Origin: DATJPD01 sp035506575
GTDB taxonomy: Bacteria > Pseudomonadota > Alphaproteobacteria > CACIAM-22H2
Reading direction: 5' to 3'
NCBI GenBank assembly: GCA_035506575.1
Contig: DATJPD010000036.1
Location: 8,632 to 72,631, forward strand
DNA: 64,000 bases
The notes below the pieces were generated by a model. The model saw only the letters and a program-made list of their open reading frames with translations. It did no database searches and was not told the origin of the DNA. Below are positions 26,145-34,436 of this stretch, in pieces. The first letter of the stretch is position 1; each line of letters opens with the position of its first letter. Position numbers and translations under genes: made by a program.

Positions 26145-27296
26145 ATGGGACCGCTCCAAGGGCTTCGCGTCGTCGAGTTTGCCGGCATCGGCCCGGGTCC
26201 GATGTGCGCCATGCTGCTGGCCGACATGGGGGCGAGCGTCATCCGCCTCGACCGGCCGACACGCTCCGACCTCGGCGTGCCGCGGCCGGATCGCTTCGAC
26301 CTCCTGCATCGCAGCCGCCCGTCGGTCGCCATCGACCTGAAGCATCCGGATGGTGTGGCGGTAGCGCTCGACCTCGTCGGGCGGGCCGATGCGCTGGTCG
26401 AAGGCTTCCGGCCGGGCACCATGGAGCGGCTGGGGCTCGGCCCGGAGCCGTGCCTCGCGCGCAATCCGCGGCTCGTCTACGGGCGCATGACCGGGTGGGG
26501 GCAGGAGGGGCCGCTCGCCGGGGCCGCCGGGCACGATCTCAACTACATCTCTCTGGTTGGGGCGCTCGCGGCGATTGGCCGCGCGGGTGCGGCACCGACC
26601 CCGCCCTTGAACCTGGTCGCCGATTACGGCGGCGGCGCGCTCTATCTCGCCTTCGGCATCGTGTGCGGCCTCTTGGAGGCAAGGCACTCGGGCCGCGGCC
26701 AGGTGGTCGATGCGGCGATGATCGACGGTGCGGCGTCGCTGATGACGGGCTTCTTCGGGCTGCACGCGGCCGGCCTGTGGACGACGGCCCGCGGCGACAA
26801 CATCCTCGATTCGGGCGCGCCCTACTACGACGTCTATGCGTGCAGCGATGGCCGCTATATCTCGGTCGCCCCGATCGAGGCGAAGTTCCGCCAGGAGTTC
26901 TACCGCCGCGTCGGCCTCGATCCTGCATCGCTGCCCGACGCCGACGAGCGCGAGAACTGGCCGAAGGTCAAAGAGATCATTGCCGCGAGGCTCGCGACCA
27001 AGGTGGCCGCCGAATGGTGCCGCCTCCTCGAAGGCACGGATGCCTGCGTCGCACCCGTGCTGTCGATCGCAGAAGCCCCCTCCCATCCGCACCACCGCGC
27101 GCGCGGCACCTTCGTCGAGGTCGAGGGCGTGGTGCAGCCCGCACCGGCACCCCGCTTCAGCCGCACCAGGCCCGGCGGGCCGACCGCACCCGAGCCGCAC
27201 GGGCACAGCACGGAGCGGGCGCTGGCCGAGTGGGGCATCGAGGGAATGCGCATCGCGCAATTGCGCGAGACGGGGGTGATCGGCGTCCGGAATTGA
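26145..27296 (+). CDS. CaiB/BaiF-family CoA transferase (alpha-methylacyl-CoA racemase-like)
   Basis: 383 residues. The class III CoA-transferase N-terminus 'LRVVEFAGIGPGPMCAMLLA' and 'MGASVIRLDRP' is clear, the catalytic Asp is in 'VVDAAMIDGAASLM', and the protein matches alpha-methylacyl-CoA racemases in length and in 'MTGWGQEGPLAGAAGHDLNY'. It would epimerise or transfer CoA on a branched acyl group. It closes the dehydrogenase cluster, starting 49 bases after E2, and converges on the LysR gene. Confidence 0.85.
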   Translation: MGPLQGLRVVEFAGIGPGPMCAMLLADMGASVIRLDRPTRSDLGVPRPDRFDLLHRSRPSVAIDLKHPDGVAVALDLVGRADALVEGFRPGTMERLGLGPEPCLARNPRLVYGRMTGWGQEGPLAGAAGHDLNYISLVGALAAIGRAGAAPTPPLNLVADYGGGALYLAFGIVCGLLEARHSGRGQVVDAAMIDGAASLMTGFFGLHAAGLWTTARGDNILDSGAPYYDVYACSDGRYISVAPIEAKFRQEFYRRVGLDPASLPDADERENWPKVKEIIAARLATKVAAEWCRLLEGTDACVAPVLSIAEAPSHPHHRARGTFVEVEGVVQPAPAPRFSRTRPGGPTAPEPHGHSTERALAEWGIEGMRIAQLRETGVIGVRN

Positions 27297-27330
27297 CCGG
27301 GCGGTCGGGCGTGGCGACCCCGATGTCGCG

Positions 27331-28299
27331 CTAAACCGCTCTCCGCCGCTTGTGGCGGGTGCCCTGCGTCAGACCTGCGCTTTCGGCAGCCAGCAATATG
27401 CGATCGCCGGTGACGATGTTCTGGATCTCGGCGATGAGCGCGCGGGCGGCCGGCGACAGCGAGCCGCGGCGGCGCGAAATGACACCGACCTCCCGATGCC
27501 AGGTCAGCTCGGCGAACGGCAGCGGGACCAGAAGCCCGGCCTCGTGTTCCTTCCGGATCAGCTGGTACGGCAGATAGCTCACGAAGTCGCTGCTCAGCAC
27601 AAGCGCCTTGTTGTACGTCGCCGAGTTGCTTTCCACGGCGGTGACCGGCGGCGTCAGCCCGGCGCCGCGGAATGCCGTCTCCACGTATTGCTTCGACAGG
27701 ACCGTCGGGCCGAACATCACCCATGGATAGGACAGGAGATCCTTCATCCGCGGGCGGCCCGCGGAGGTCAGCGGGTGGCCGGCGCGGACGACGACCTCCA
27801 CCCGGTCGGTGAACAGCGGCGCCAGCGAGATGTCGTCGCGCGCCGCGAGCTCCGGCAGGCCGCTGAATACGAGGTCGACATCGCCCCGGCGCAGCATCAC
27901 GATGAGGTCATCGTTGAGCGCGCTGCGGACCTCGACGCGGACTTGCGGCCGGTGACGCAGAAGATTGGCCGTCGCTTGCGGCAGCAGCGTTTCGACCATG
28001 CTGAGTGCCGCGCCGACGACGATGTCGCCTTGCGTGCCGCTCTTGGCGGCGCTGACCGCATCGAGCGTGTGGCGCAGCTCGGTGCTGATGAGCTTGGCAT
28101 GGGTGAGCAGGATCTCGCCGACAGCCGTCAGGATGACGCCCTCGCGGTAACGGTCGAACAGGCGCACGCCGAGCTCCGTCTCGAGGCTTCGGATGCTCTT
28201 GCTGATCGCGGGCTGCGTCAGGTGCAGCGCTTCGGCGGCCCGGCGGAAACTGCGCGTCTCCGCCACGGCCAGAAAGTGACGCAATTCCCGCAAATCCAT
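27331..28299 (-). CDS. LysR-family transcriptional regulator
   Basis: 322 residues. The N-terminal winged helix-turn-helix 'MDLRELRHFLAVAETRSFRR' / 'ALHLTQPAISKSIRSLE' is typical, followed by the two-lobed effector domain. I chose the ATG at 28299 where the family always begins, rather than upstream codons. It is divergent from the transporter/hydantoinase operon and very likely controls it; a T-N11-A dyad lies in the gap. Confidence 0.9.
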   Translation of the reverse strand: MDLRELRHFLAVAETRSFRRAAEALHLTQPAISKSIRSLETELGVRLFDRYREGVILTAVGEILLTHAKLISTELRHTLDAVSAAKSGTQGDIVVGAALSMVETLLPQATANLLRHRPQVRVEVRSALNDDLIVMLRRGDVDLVFSGLPELAARDDISLAPLFTDRVEVVVRAGHPLTSAGRPRMKDLLSYPWVMFGPTVLSKQYVETAFRGAGLTPPVTAVESNSATYNKALVLSSDFVSYLPYQLIRKEHEAGLLVPLPFAELTWHREVGVISRRRGSLSPAARALIAEIQNIVTGDRILLAAESAGLTQGTRHKRRRAV

Positions 28300-28317
28300 G
28301 GCGTGGCCCCTTAGGCG

Positions 28318-28332
28318 ATAACTTTCGGTAAT
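28318..28332. promoter_or_regulatory. LysR-type T-N11-A dyad
   Basis: ATAAC-TTTCG-GTAAT is an imperfect dyad with the LysR spacing T-N11-A. It starts 19 bases from the regulator start codon, the normal place for an autoregulatory site that also serves the divergent operon. Confidence 0.45.
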
Positions 28333-28350
28333 GCTTGAGCGACAAAAATG

Positions 28351-28380
28351 AATTAGACACACAGTACGATCGTGTCAATT
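28351..28380. promoter_or_regulatory. Second dyad in the LysR/operon gap
   Basis: AATTAGACAC (28351-28360) and GTGTCAATT (28372-28380) are inverted with one inserted A; the GACAC/GTGTC cores are 11 bases apart. It could be a second operator near the operon promoter. Confidence 0.35.
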
Positions 28381-28440
28381 CTGTCGGACGAGACGGTGCC
28401 GCAAGGGGGCAACAGCCGGCTCAGCGAGCTGGGAGATAGG

Positions 28441-29556
28441 GTGACCACCACGTCCGTCCGCGCCGCCGTCAGTCTCCGGCTGGATTCGATCAGCAAGAGC
28501 TTTGGTCCCGTGCAGGCGCTGCGCGAGACGACACTGGATGTGCCGGCGGGGGCGCTCATGGCCCTGCTTGGGCCATCTGGGTGCGGCAAGACGACCACGC
28601 TCCGGGTCATCGCGGGTTTCGAGACCTCCGATACCGGGGCGGTGCTGATCGACGGGCGCGACGTCAGCGATCTGCCGCCCAACCGGCGCAATCTCGGGAT
28701 GGTCTTCCAGAATTACAGCCTCTTCCCGCACATGACCGTGGGCGAGAACATCGGCTTCGGGCTGAAGATGGCCCGCGTGCCCAAGGCGGAGATCGGCCGC
28801 AGGGTCGCGGACATGCTGACCCTCGTGCGGCTGGCAGGGTTCGAGGACCGCTTCTCCCACCAGCTCTCCGGCGGCCAGCAACAGCGCGTAGCACTGGCGC
28901 GCGCCCTGGTCACGAACCCCAAAGTCCTGCTGCTCGACGAGCCGCTCGGAGCGCTCGACAAGAACCTGCGCGAAAGCATGCAGTTCGAGTTGCGGCAGCT
29001 GCAGCGCAAGCTCGGCATCACGACCATCCTGGTGACGCACGACCAGGAGGAGGCGCTGACCGTCAGCGACCTGATCGCGGTGATGAACCTTGGCCGGATC
29101 CTGCAGGTCGGCACGCCGACCGACGTGTATGACCGGCCGAAATCCCGCTTCGTGTCGGAATTCCTCGGCACATCCAACCTGTTCGCGGCGAGGGCTGACA
29201 GTGCCGCGGGCCGGGTGCGTCTCGAGTTCAACGGCGCTGGAGCCGTCGATGTGCCGGTCGCAGCCGCCAACGGCATGCCGTCCGGCCACGTGATGCTGGC
29301 GGTCCGGCCGGAAAAGATGGCGCTGAGCGCCCAGGCACCGGCGAACGGTGCTGCGGCGCTGCGCGGCATCGTCAGCGGCCGCGTCTTCCGCGGCACGTAC
29401 CACGCCTATCAGGTGCGGCTCGCCGGCCGCGACGATCCGGTGTTCGTGTACCAGCAGCCCTCGCTTACCGGGCCGGCCGAAATCTTCGATGTCGATGCAC
29501 CCGTCTTCATCACCTGGCATCCGGCGAATGCCGTCCTTCTCCAATCCGACGAATAG
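28441..29556 (+). CDS. ABC transporter ATPase, spermidine/putrescine type (PotA-like)
   Basis: 371 residues. Walker A GPSGCGKTT, Q-loop 'VFQNYSLFPHM', signature LSGGQQQR, Walker B 'VLLLDEPLGALD' and switch 'LVTHDQEEALT' are all intact, followed by a C-terminal TOBE domain. It powers uptake with the two permeases and binding protein downstream. I chose GTG at 28441 since GGGAG is well placed; a GTG at 28372 is an alternative. First gene of the operon. Confidence 0.85.
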   Translation: MTTTSVRAAVSLRLDSISKSFGPVQALRETTLDVPAGALMALLGPSGCGKTTTLRVIAGFETSDTGAVLIDGRDVSDLPPNRRNLGMVFQNYSLFPHMTVGENIGFGLKMARVPKAEIGRRVADMLTLVRLAGFEDRFSHQLSGGQQQRVALARALVTNPKVLLLDEPLGALDKNLRESMQFELRQLQRKLGITTILVTHDQEEALTVSDLIAVMNLGRILQVGTPTDVYDRPKSRFVSEFLGTSNLFAARADSAAGRVRLEFNGAGAVDVPVAAANGMPSGHVMLAVRPEKMALSAQAPANGAAALRGIVSGRVFRGTYHAYQVRLAGRDDPVFVYQQPSLTGPAEIFDVDAPVFITWHPANAVLLQSDE

Positions 29557-29584
29557 ATCGTCGCGGACCACCACGAGGCGAACC

Positions 29585-31603
29585 ATGCAACTCGACCCCA
29601 CGCTCCTGGAAATCCTCGGCACGAAGGCGTCCGCCGCGGCCGAGGAGATGAGCTACACGCTCCAGCGCACCGGCCGGACGCTGTTCGTCAAGGAGACGGC
29701 CGACTTTGCCACCGGTCTCGTGCGCCAGGACGGGCTGTTCTTCGCCTACCCGCGCGGCATCGGCGTCGCATTCTTCGTCGCCCTCGACTGCAACGCCACG
29801 ATCCGGTCGGTGCCCAATCTCGAGCCGGGCGACGTGATCATCACCAACGATCCGTACCGCTCGCAGGGGCTCGCCACGCATCTGCCGGACCTGCACATGA
29901 TCCGGCCGTATTTCCATGACGGGAAGATCGTCTGCTACGGCTGGTGCTTCATCCACTCGACCGACGTGGGCGGCCGTGTCCCCAGCAGCATCTCGCCCGC
30001 CAACCAGGAGATCTTCCAGGAGGGGCTGATCATCCCGCCGATGAAGATCGTCGAGCGGGGCGAGTTCAACCCCGACTTCCTGACGCTGTTCTCGGCGAAC
30101 TGCCGGACGCCGGACGACAATCTCGGCGACATCAAGGCCATGCTCGCGTCTCTCAATACCGGCGCCCAGCGCGTGGCCGAGATCATCGAGCAGCACGGGA
30201 TCGAGACGTTCATGGCCTGCCAGGGCGATCTGGTCGAGTACACCGAGGCCAAGGCGCGCGACGCGCTGCGCAAGATCCCCGACGGCACCTACGAGTTCTG
30301 GGACTACCTCGACGACGATTTCGTCAGCAACGTGCCAGTCCGCGTCCGGCTGGCGATGACGGCCAAGGACGGCGCCGTGACGCTCGACTTCACCGGCACC
30401 GATCCCCAGGTCGCCGCCGCCTACAACATGCCGACCAGCGGCCGCACGCATGTGTGGCTGATCGTGCAGCTCATCTCGTTCATCTGTACCTATGACAAGA
30501 CCGTGCTGATGAACGGCGGACTCCTGAAACCGATCTCGGTCATAACGCCGCCGGCCAGCGTGGTGCATGCGGAGTTTCCGGCGCCGGTCGGCATCCGCAC
30601 GGCACCCGGCAAGCGGATTATGGACATCACCTGCGGCGCCATCCACAAGGCGGCACCGGGCCTGGTCGCCGCCGCCCGGTCGGGCGCCAGCGCACCGCTG
30701 ACGCTCGCGGAATACGACCCGGACACGGCGCGGCGGAACGTGCTCGTCGTCCAGCACATGGTCGGCAGCACCGGCGGCCGCAAGGGTCACGACGGGATCG
30801 ACGCGCGCGACACCAGCCTCGCCAACTTGGCCAACAACCCGCTGGAGATCCTGGAGGGCGACGCGGGCGTGGTCGTGCTGGAATACGGCATCCGGCCGGA
30901 TTCCGGCGGGCCGGGCCAATGGCGGGGCGGGGTCAGCCAGCAGATCACCTTCGAGGTGTTGCGCGATTCCGGCACGGTCCTGGCGCGCGGCATGGAGCGC
31001 GTGCGCTTCCGCCCATGGGGCATGGCGGGCGGCAAACCCGGCATATCCCAGCGCGCCGTGCTCAATCGCGGGCGCCAGGACGAACGCGAGCTCGGCAAGC
31101 TGGACGCGCTCGCGGTCAGCGCCGGCGACACGGTCACGGTGATGATGCCGGCCGGCGGCGGCTACGGCGATCCGTTCCTCCGCGACCCCGAGCTGGTGCT
31201 GCGCGACGTGCGCTGCGGCTACGTGACTGCCGAAGGTGCGAAGCGCGATTATGGCGTGGTGATCGCGAAGGACGCCGTGGACGAGGCGGCCACGGCGAAG
31301 CTCCGCGGCCGAAAGCGGGCGGCGCCGGACGAGCGAAGCTTCGACTTCGGTTCCGAGCGCGAGGTCTGGGAGCGCGTGTTCGACGACGCCACGATGTCGG
31401 AGCTGAACCGGCGGCTCTTCGCCCTGCCGAAGCCGCTGCGCGCGGCCAAGCGGCGCTGGGTGTTCGAGCAGGCGATTCCGAACCTCCCGCGCGCGGGCGA
31501 AGCCTCGCTCGCCACCGTGATGGCCGACCCCGCGTCCATCAGACGGCGACTCAAGAAAGCGATCGACAGCCTGCCGCAGCCGGCCAGGCCGGGCGCGGAG
31601 TGA
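29585..31603 (+). CDS. hyuB: Hydantoinase B/oxoprolinase family protein (HyuB-like)
   Basis: 672 residues. Matches the HyuB/acetone carboxylase alpha-type fold: 'LVRQDGLFFAYPRGIGV', 'GDVIITNDPYRSQGLATHLP', 'FIHSTDVGGRVPSSISP' with metal-binding His/Asp, and 'LEYGIRPDSGGPGQWRGG' near the C-terminus. With HyuA it would hydrolyse a cyclic amide (hydantoin, 5-oxoproline, N-methylhydantoin) using ATP. Unusually it sits between the ATPase and permease genes of the importer. The C-terminal about 130 residues are an extra segment beyond the usual domain. Confidence 0.85.
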   Translation: MQLDPTLLEILGTKASAAAEEMSYTLQRTGRTLFVKETADFATGLVRQDGLFFAYPRGIGVAFFVALDCNATIRSVPNLEPGDVIITNDPYRSQGLATHLPDLHMIRPYFHDGKIVCYGWCFIHSTDVGGRVPSSISPANQEIFQEGLIIPPMKIVERGEFNPDFLTLFSANCRTPDDNLGDIKAMLASLNTGAQRVAEIIEQHGIETFMACQGDLVEYTEAKARDALRKIPDGTYEFWDYLDDDFVSNVPVRVRLAMTAKDGAVTLDFTGTDPQVAAAYNMPTSGRTHVWLIVQLISFICTYDKTVLMNGGLLKPISVITPPASVVHAEFPAPVGIRTAPGKRIMDITCGAIHKAAPGLVAAARSGASAPLTLAEYDPDTARRNVLVVQHMVGSTGGRKGHDGIDARDTSLANLANNPLEILEGDAGVVVLEYGIRPDSGGPGQWRGGVSQQITFEVLRDSGTVLARGMERVRFRPWGMAGGKPGISQRAVLNRGRQDERELGKLDALAVSAGDTVTVMMPAGGGYGDPFLRDPELVLRDVRCGYVTAEGAKRDYGVVIAKDAVDEAATAKLRGRKRAAPDERSFDFGSEREVWERVFDDATMSELNRRLFALPKPLRAAKRRWVFEQAIPNLPRAGEASLATVMADPASIRRRLKKAIDSLPQPARPGAE

Positions 31604-31606
31604 TCC

Positions 31607-32509
31607 ATGGCGACGCTCACCACCATCGGCGGTGCGTCGGCCGTTCGCGGCAGTCCGTCCGCGCGCCGGCGCTTCCGGCCGGGAAAACTCCCGATGTGGT
31701 GGGTGATTCCGCCAGCCCTCTATCTGATCGTCTTCTTCATTTTCCCGCTGTTCGACAACGCGCTGCGCAGCATCCACCCGGCCGGAGCCGCGGCCCAATG
31801 GTCGCTCGCGTATTACGTCAAGCTCCTGAGCGACGCGTACTACCTGAACGTCATCGGGCAGACGCTTCTCCTGAGCGTCGGCGTCACCGCCATCTGCATC
31901 GTGCTCGGCTATCCCGCCGCCTATTTCCTCGTCCGCCACTCCGGCCGGTGGGCCGGCCTCGTCATCTTCCTGCTGATCGCGCCGCAATTGACCTCGATCA
32001 TCATGCGCACGTTCGGCTGGCGCGTACTGTTCGCGCGCCTGGGCCTGGTCAATACCGCGCTGCTCGACCTGGGCCTGATCGACAAGCCGCTGCCGCTGCT
32101 GCAGGGGCCGAGCTCGGTCGTCATCGGGCTCGTGCACGTGTTCGTACCGTTCATGGTGCTGTCGATCGCCTCGGTGCTGCAAGGGATCGACCGGCGCCTC
32201 GAGGAGTCGGCGCGTATCCTCGGCGCCTCGAAACTGCAGGCTTTCCTGCGCGTCACCCTCCCGCTGAGCCTGGACGGGATCGGGACCGGCTCGATCCTCG
32301 TCTTCATGCTCACAAACGGCAGCTTCGTCACCTTGCTGCTCCTGGGCGGGGGAAGCGTCGTGACCATGCCGGTGCTGATCTATCAGCAGTTCAGTCTGAC
32401 CCAGGACATCGGCCTGGCCTCGGCCATGGGCAACCTGCTGCTGGCGATCGCTGTCGGTTGCCTGTACCTGCAGCTGCGGCTGATCAAGCGGCGCGGGGTG
32501 AGGGCGTGA
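31607..32509 (+). CDS. ABC transporter permease, PotB-like
   Basis: 300 residues with six membrane helices. The EAA loop that docks the ATPase is visible as 'EESARILGASKLQAFLRVTLP'. Starts three bases after HyuB ends; its stop overlaps the next permease (GTGA). Forms the channel with the second permease. Confidence 0.9.
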   Translation: MATLTTIGGASAVRGSPSARRRFRPGKLPMWWVIPPALYLIVFFIFPLFDNALRSIHPAGAAAQWSLAYYVKLLSDAYYLNVIGQTLLLSVGVTAICIVLGYPAAYFLVRHSGRWAGLVIFLLIAPQLTSIIMRTFGWRVLFARLGLVNTALLDLGLIDKPLPLLQGPSSVVIGLVHVFVPFMVLSIASVLQGIDRRLEESARILGASKLQAFLRVTLPLSLDGIGTGSILVFMLTNGSFVTLLLLGGGSVVTMPVLIYQQFSLTQDIGLASAMGNLLLAIAVGCLYLQLRLIKRRGVRA

Positions 32510-33330
32510 CGGCCGCCCGGTGGACACGTGGTGTGACGCGGCATGCCGAGCGAACCGCGCTGCTCGCCTACATGCTCGTCTTCTTCGGCTTCATCCTGGC
32601 GCCGATCGCGGTCGCCGTGATCGTGTCGTTCGACACCAAGTCGTTTCCCGGTTTCCCCATCAGCGGCTTCACCTTGCGCTGGTACTGGCGCGTCTGGGAG
32701 TACAAGCCGTTCATCGATTCCCTGGTGGTCAGCATCGAGCTGGCCCTGGGGTCGGCCGCCCTGGCGTGCCTGATCGCGATGCCGGGCGCGCTGGCCCTGG
32801 CGCGCAGCCGCTCCTGGTCCTCGGACGTGATCTCGACGTTCCTGCTGGCGCCGCTGTCGATGCCGATGATCGTGCTCGGTCTCGCGTTCCTTTATTACCT
32901 GGCGGCACTCGGGTTCGGGATCAGCTTTCTGTCGCTCTTGATCTCGCACACGGTGATCTCGATCCCGTACATCGCCCGTACCGTGGCCGGCGTCTATCGC
33001 GGCCTCGGGCCCGATTACGAAGAGGCGGCGTCGATCCTCGGCGCCGATCGCCTCCGGACATTCTGGTACGTGACCTTACCCCTGGTCAGGCCGGGAATTT
33101 TCGCCGGGTCGATGTTCGCGACCCTCATCTCGTTCGACAACCTGCCGCTCTCCTATTTCTTCGGCAGCGCGACCACGAACACCTTGCCGGTCGTGATGCT
33201 GAGCTATCTCGAATATCAATTCGATCCGTCGGTGGCGGCCGTCAGCACGATCCAGATGCTGCTGGCGCTCCTGGCATTGCTTGTCGTCGATCGCGTCTAC
33301 GGGCTGCGCCACATGAGCGCACCGACCTGA
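32506..33330 (+). CDS. ABC transporter permease, PotC-like
   Basis: 274 residues from a GTG start overlapping the upstream stop by four bases. Six membrane helices; EAA loop 'YEEAASILGADRLRTFWYVT'. Second half of the channel of the polyamine-type importer. Confidence 0.9.
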   Translation: MTAARWTRGVTRHAERTALLAYMLVFFGFILAPIAVAVIVSFDTKSFPGFPISGFTLRWYWRVWEYKPFIDSLVVSIELALGSAALACLIAMPGALALARSRSWSSDVISTFLLAPLSMPMIVLGLAFLYYLAALGFGISFLSLLISHTVISIPYIARTVAGVYRGLGPDYEEAASILGADRLRTFWYVTLPLVRPGIFAGSMFATLISFDNLPLSYFFGSATTNTLPVVMLSYLEYQFDPSVAAVSTIQMLLALLALLVVDRVYGLRHMSAPT

Positions 33331-33361
33331 TCGTGCCTACCCCGATCCCGCGTCCCAAGTG

Positions 33362-34405
33362 ATGGAGATGAAGATGCTGCAGAGACACAAGCTGGCCGGA
33401 GCAGCGGCGCTCGCCGCGATGTGGGCAATCCTGAGCCCGGCGGTCGCGGCGGACCTCACGGTGTCGACCTATGGCGGCATCTTCGAAACGACCGTGCGCG
33501 AGTGCTTCGTCAAGCCGTTCGAGGCGGAGACCGGAAAGTCGGTGGCGCTCGTCCTGGGCCAGCCGACGCAATGGGTGAACCAGATCCTGGCGACGCCCGC
33601 GAGCCCGCCCATCGACGTGCTGATCTCGAACGCGACCTTCACGTTCCAGGCCCGCGACAAGAAAGCCCTGGAGAAGTTCAGCGAGGACAAGATCCCGAAT
33701 CTCAAGGACGTGCCGAGGCCGATGGTCGACATGCTCGACGGGTACGGCTCGGTCATGGATTTCGGCATCCTCGGCCTCACCTACGACAAGCGGCGGGTCA
33801 AGAACCCGCCCAAGAGCTTCCAGGAATTCATCGACCGTACGATCAAGGGCGAGTGGAAGGCGGCGATCCCGGGTGCGGGCTATGCCGGCATGCCCTACTA
33901 CGTGATCTGGGGGTTCGCCGACATGCTCGGTGGCGGCATCGACAACGTCGATCCGGCGTTCGACGCGATCAAGCGGATGAAGGCCAGCGGCAATCTCTCC
34001 TTCTGGTCCGGCAGCACCGATTTCGTGAGCCAGCTGCAGTCCGGCGAGTTCGACATCGGCATGTTCTTCGACGGCCGGACCTTCGCATCCATTGACGAGG
34101 GTGCCGACTGGCTGGGCTTCGTCAATCCGGCGCCGGGATCGGTGATGGGGCCGACCACGATCTCGAAAGTGGCCAACGGCTCCCCGCTCGGATGGAAATT
34201 CATCGATGTGGCCCTGGCGCCGCAGCCGCAGGCGTGCTTCGCCGACAAGATGCAGTACGGCATCGTCAATATGAAGGCTCGGCCGGACCCGAAGGTCGCC
34301 GCACGGCTCGTCAAATGGAACGAGACCCGCGTGCCTCCGTACGAGACGATCGGCAGCCACATCGCCGGATGGCTCGAGCGCTGGAACAAGGAAATCGGCG
34401 GCTGA
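33362..34405 (+). CDS. Periplasmic substrate-binding protein, PotD-like
   Basis: About 347 residues. A signal peptide ('LAGAAALAAMWAILSPAVAA') precedes 'DLTVSTYGGIFETTVRE', the common N-terminus of spermidine/putrescine-type solute-binding proteins. Further ATGs at 33368 and 33374 could be the start; GGAG between them favours a short form. Given the hydantoinase genes in the same operon the ligand may be a cyclic amide or related nitrogen compound rather than a polyamine (inference). Confidence 0.85.
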   Translation: MEMKMLQRHKLAGAAALAAMWAILSPAVAADLTVSTYGGIFETTVRECFVKPFEAETGKSVALVLGQPTQWVNQILATPASPPIDVLISNATFTFQARDKKALEKFSEDKIPNLKDVPRPMVDMLDGYGSVMDFGILGLTYDKRRVKNPPKSFQEFIDRTIKGEWKAAIPGAGYAGMPYYVIWGFADMLGGGIDNVDPAFDAIKRMKASGNLSFWSGSTDFVSQLQSGEFDIGMFFDGRTFASIDEGADWLGFVNPAPGSVMGPTTISKVANGSPLGWKFIDVALAPQPQACFADKMQYGIVNMKARPDPKVAARLVKWNETRVPPYETIGSHIAGWLERWNKEIGG

Positions 34406-34436
34406 TGTCAACGTCAAACAGAACGGTACACGACGA

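Noticed and set aside
29510..32527. A 1005-codon frame on the minus strand
   Set aside because: Antisense to HyuB and a permease; no recognisable domain.
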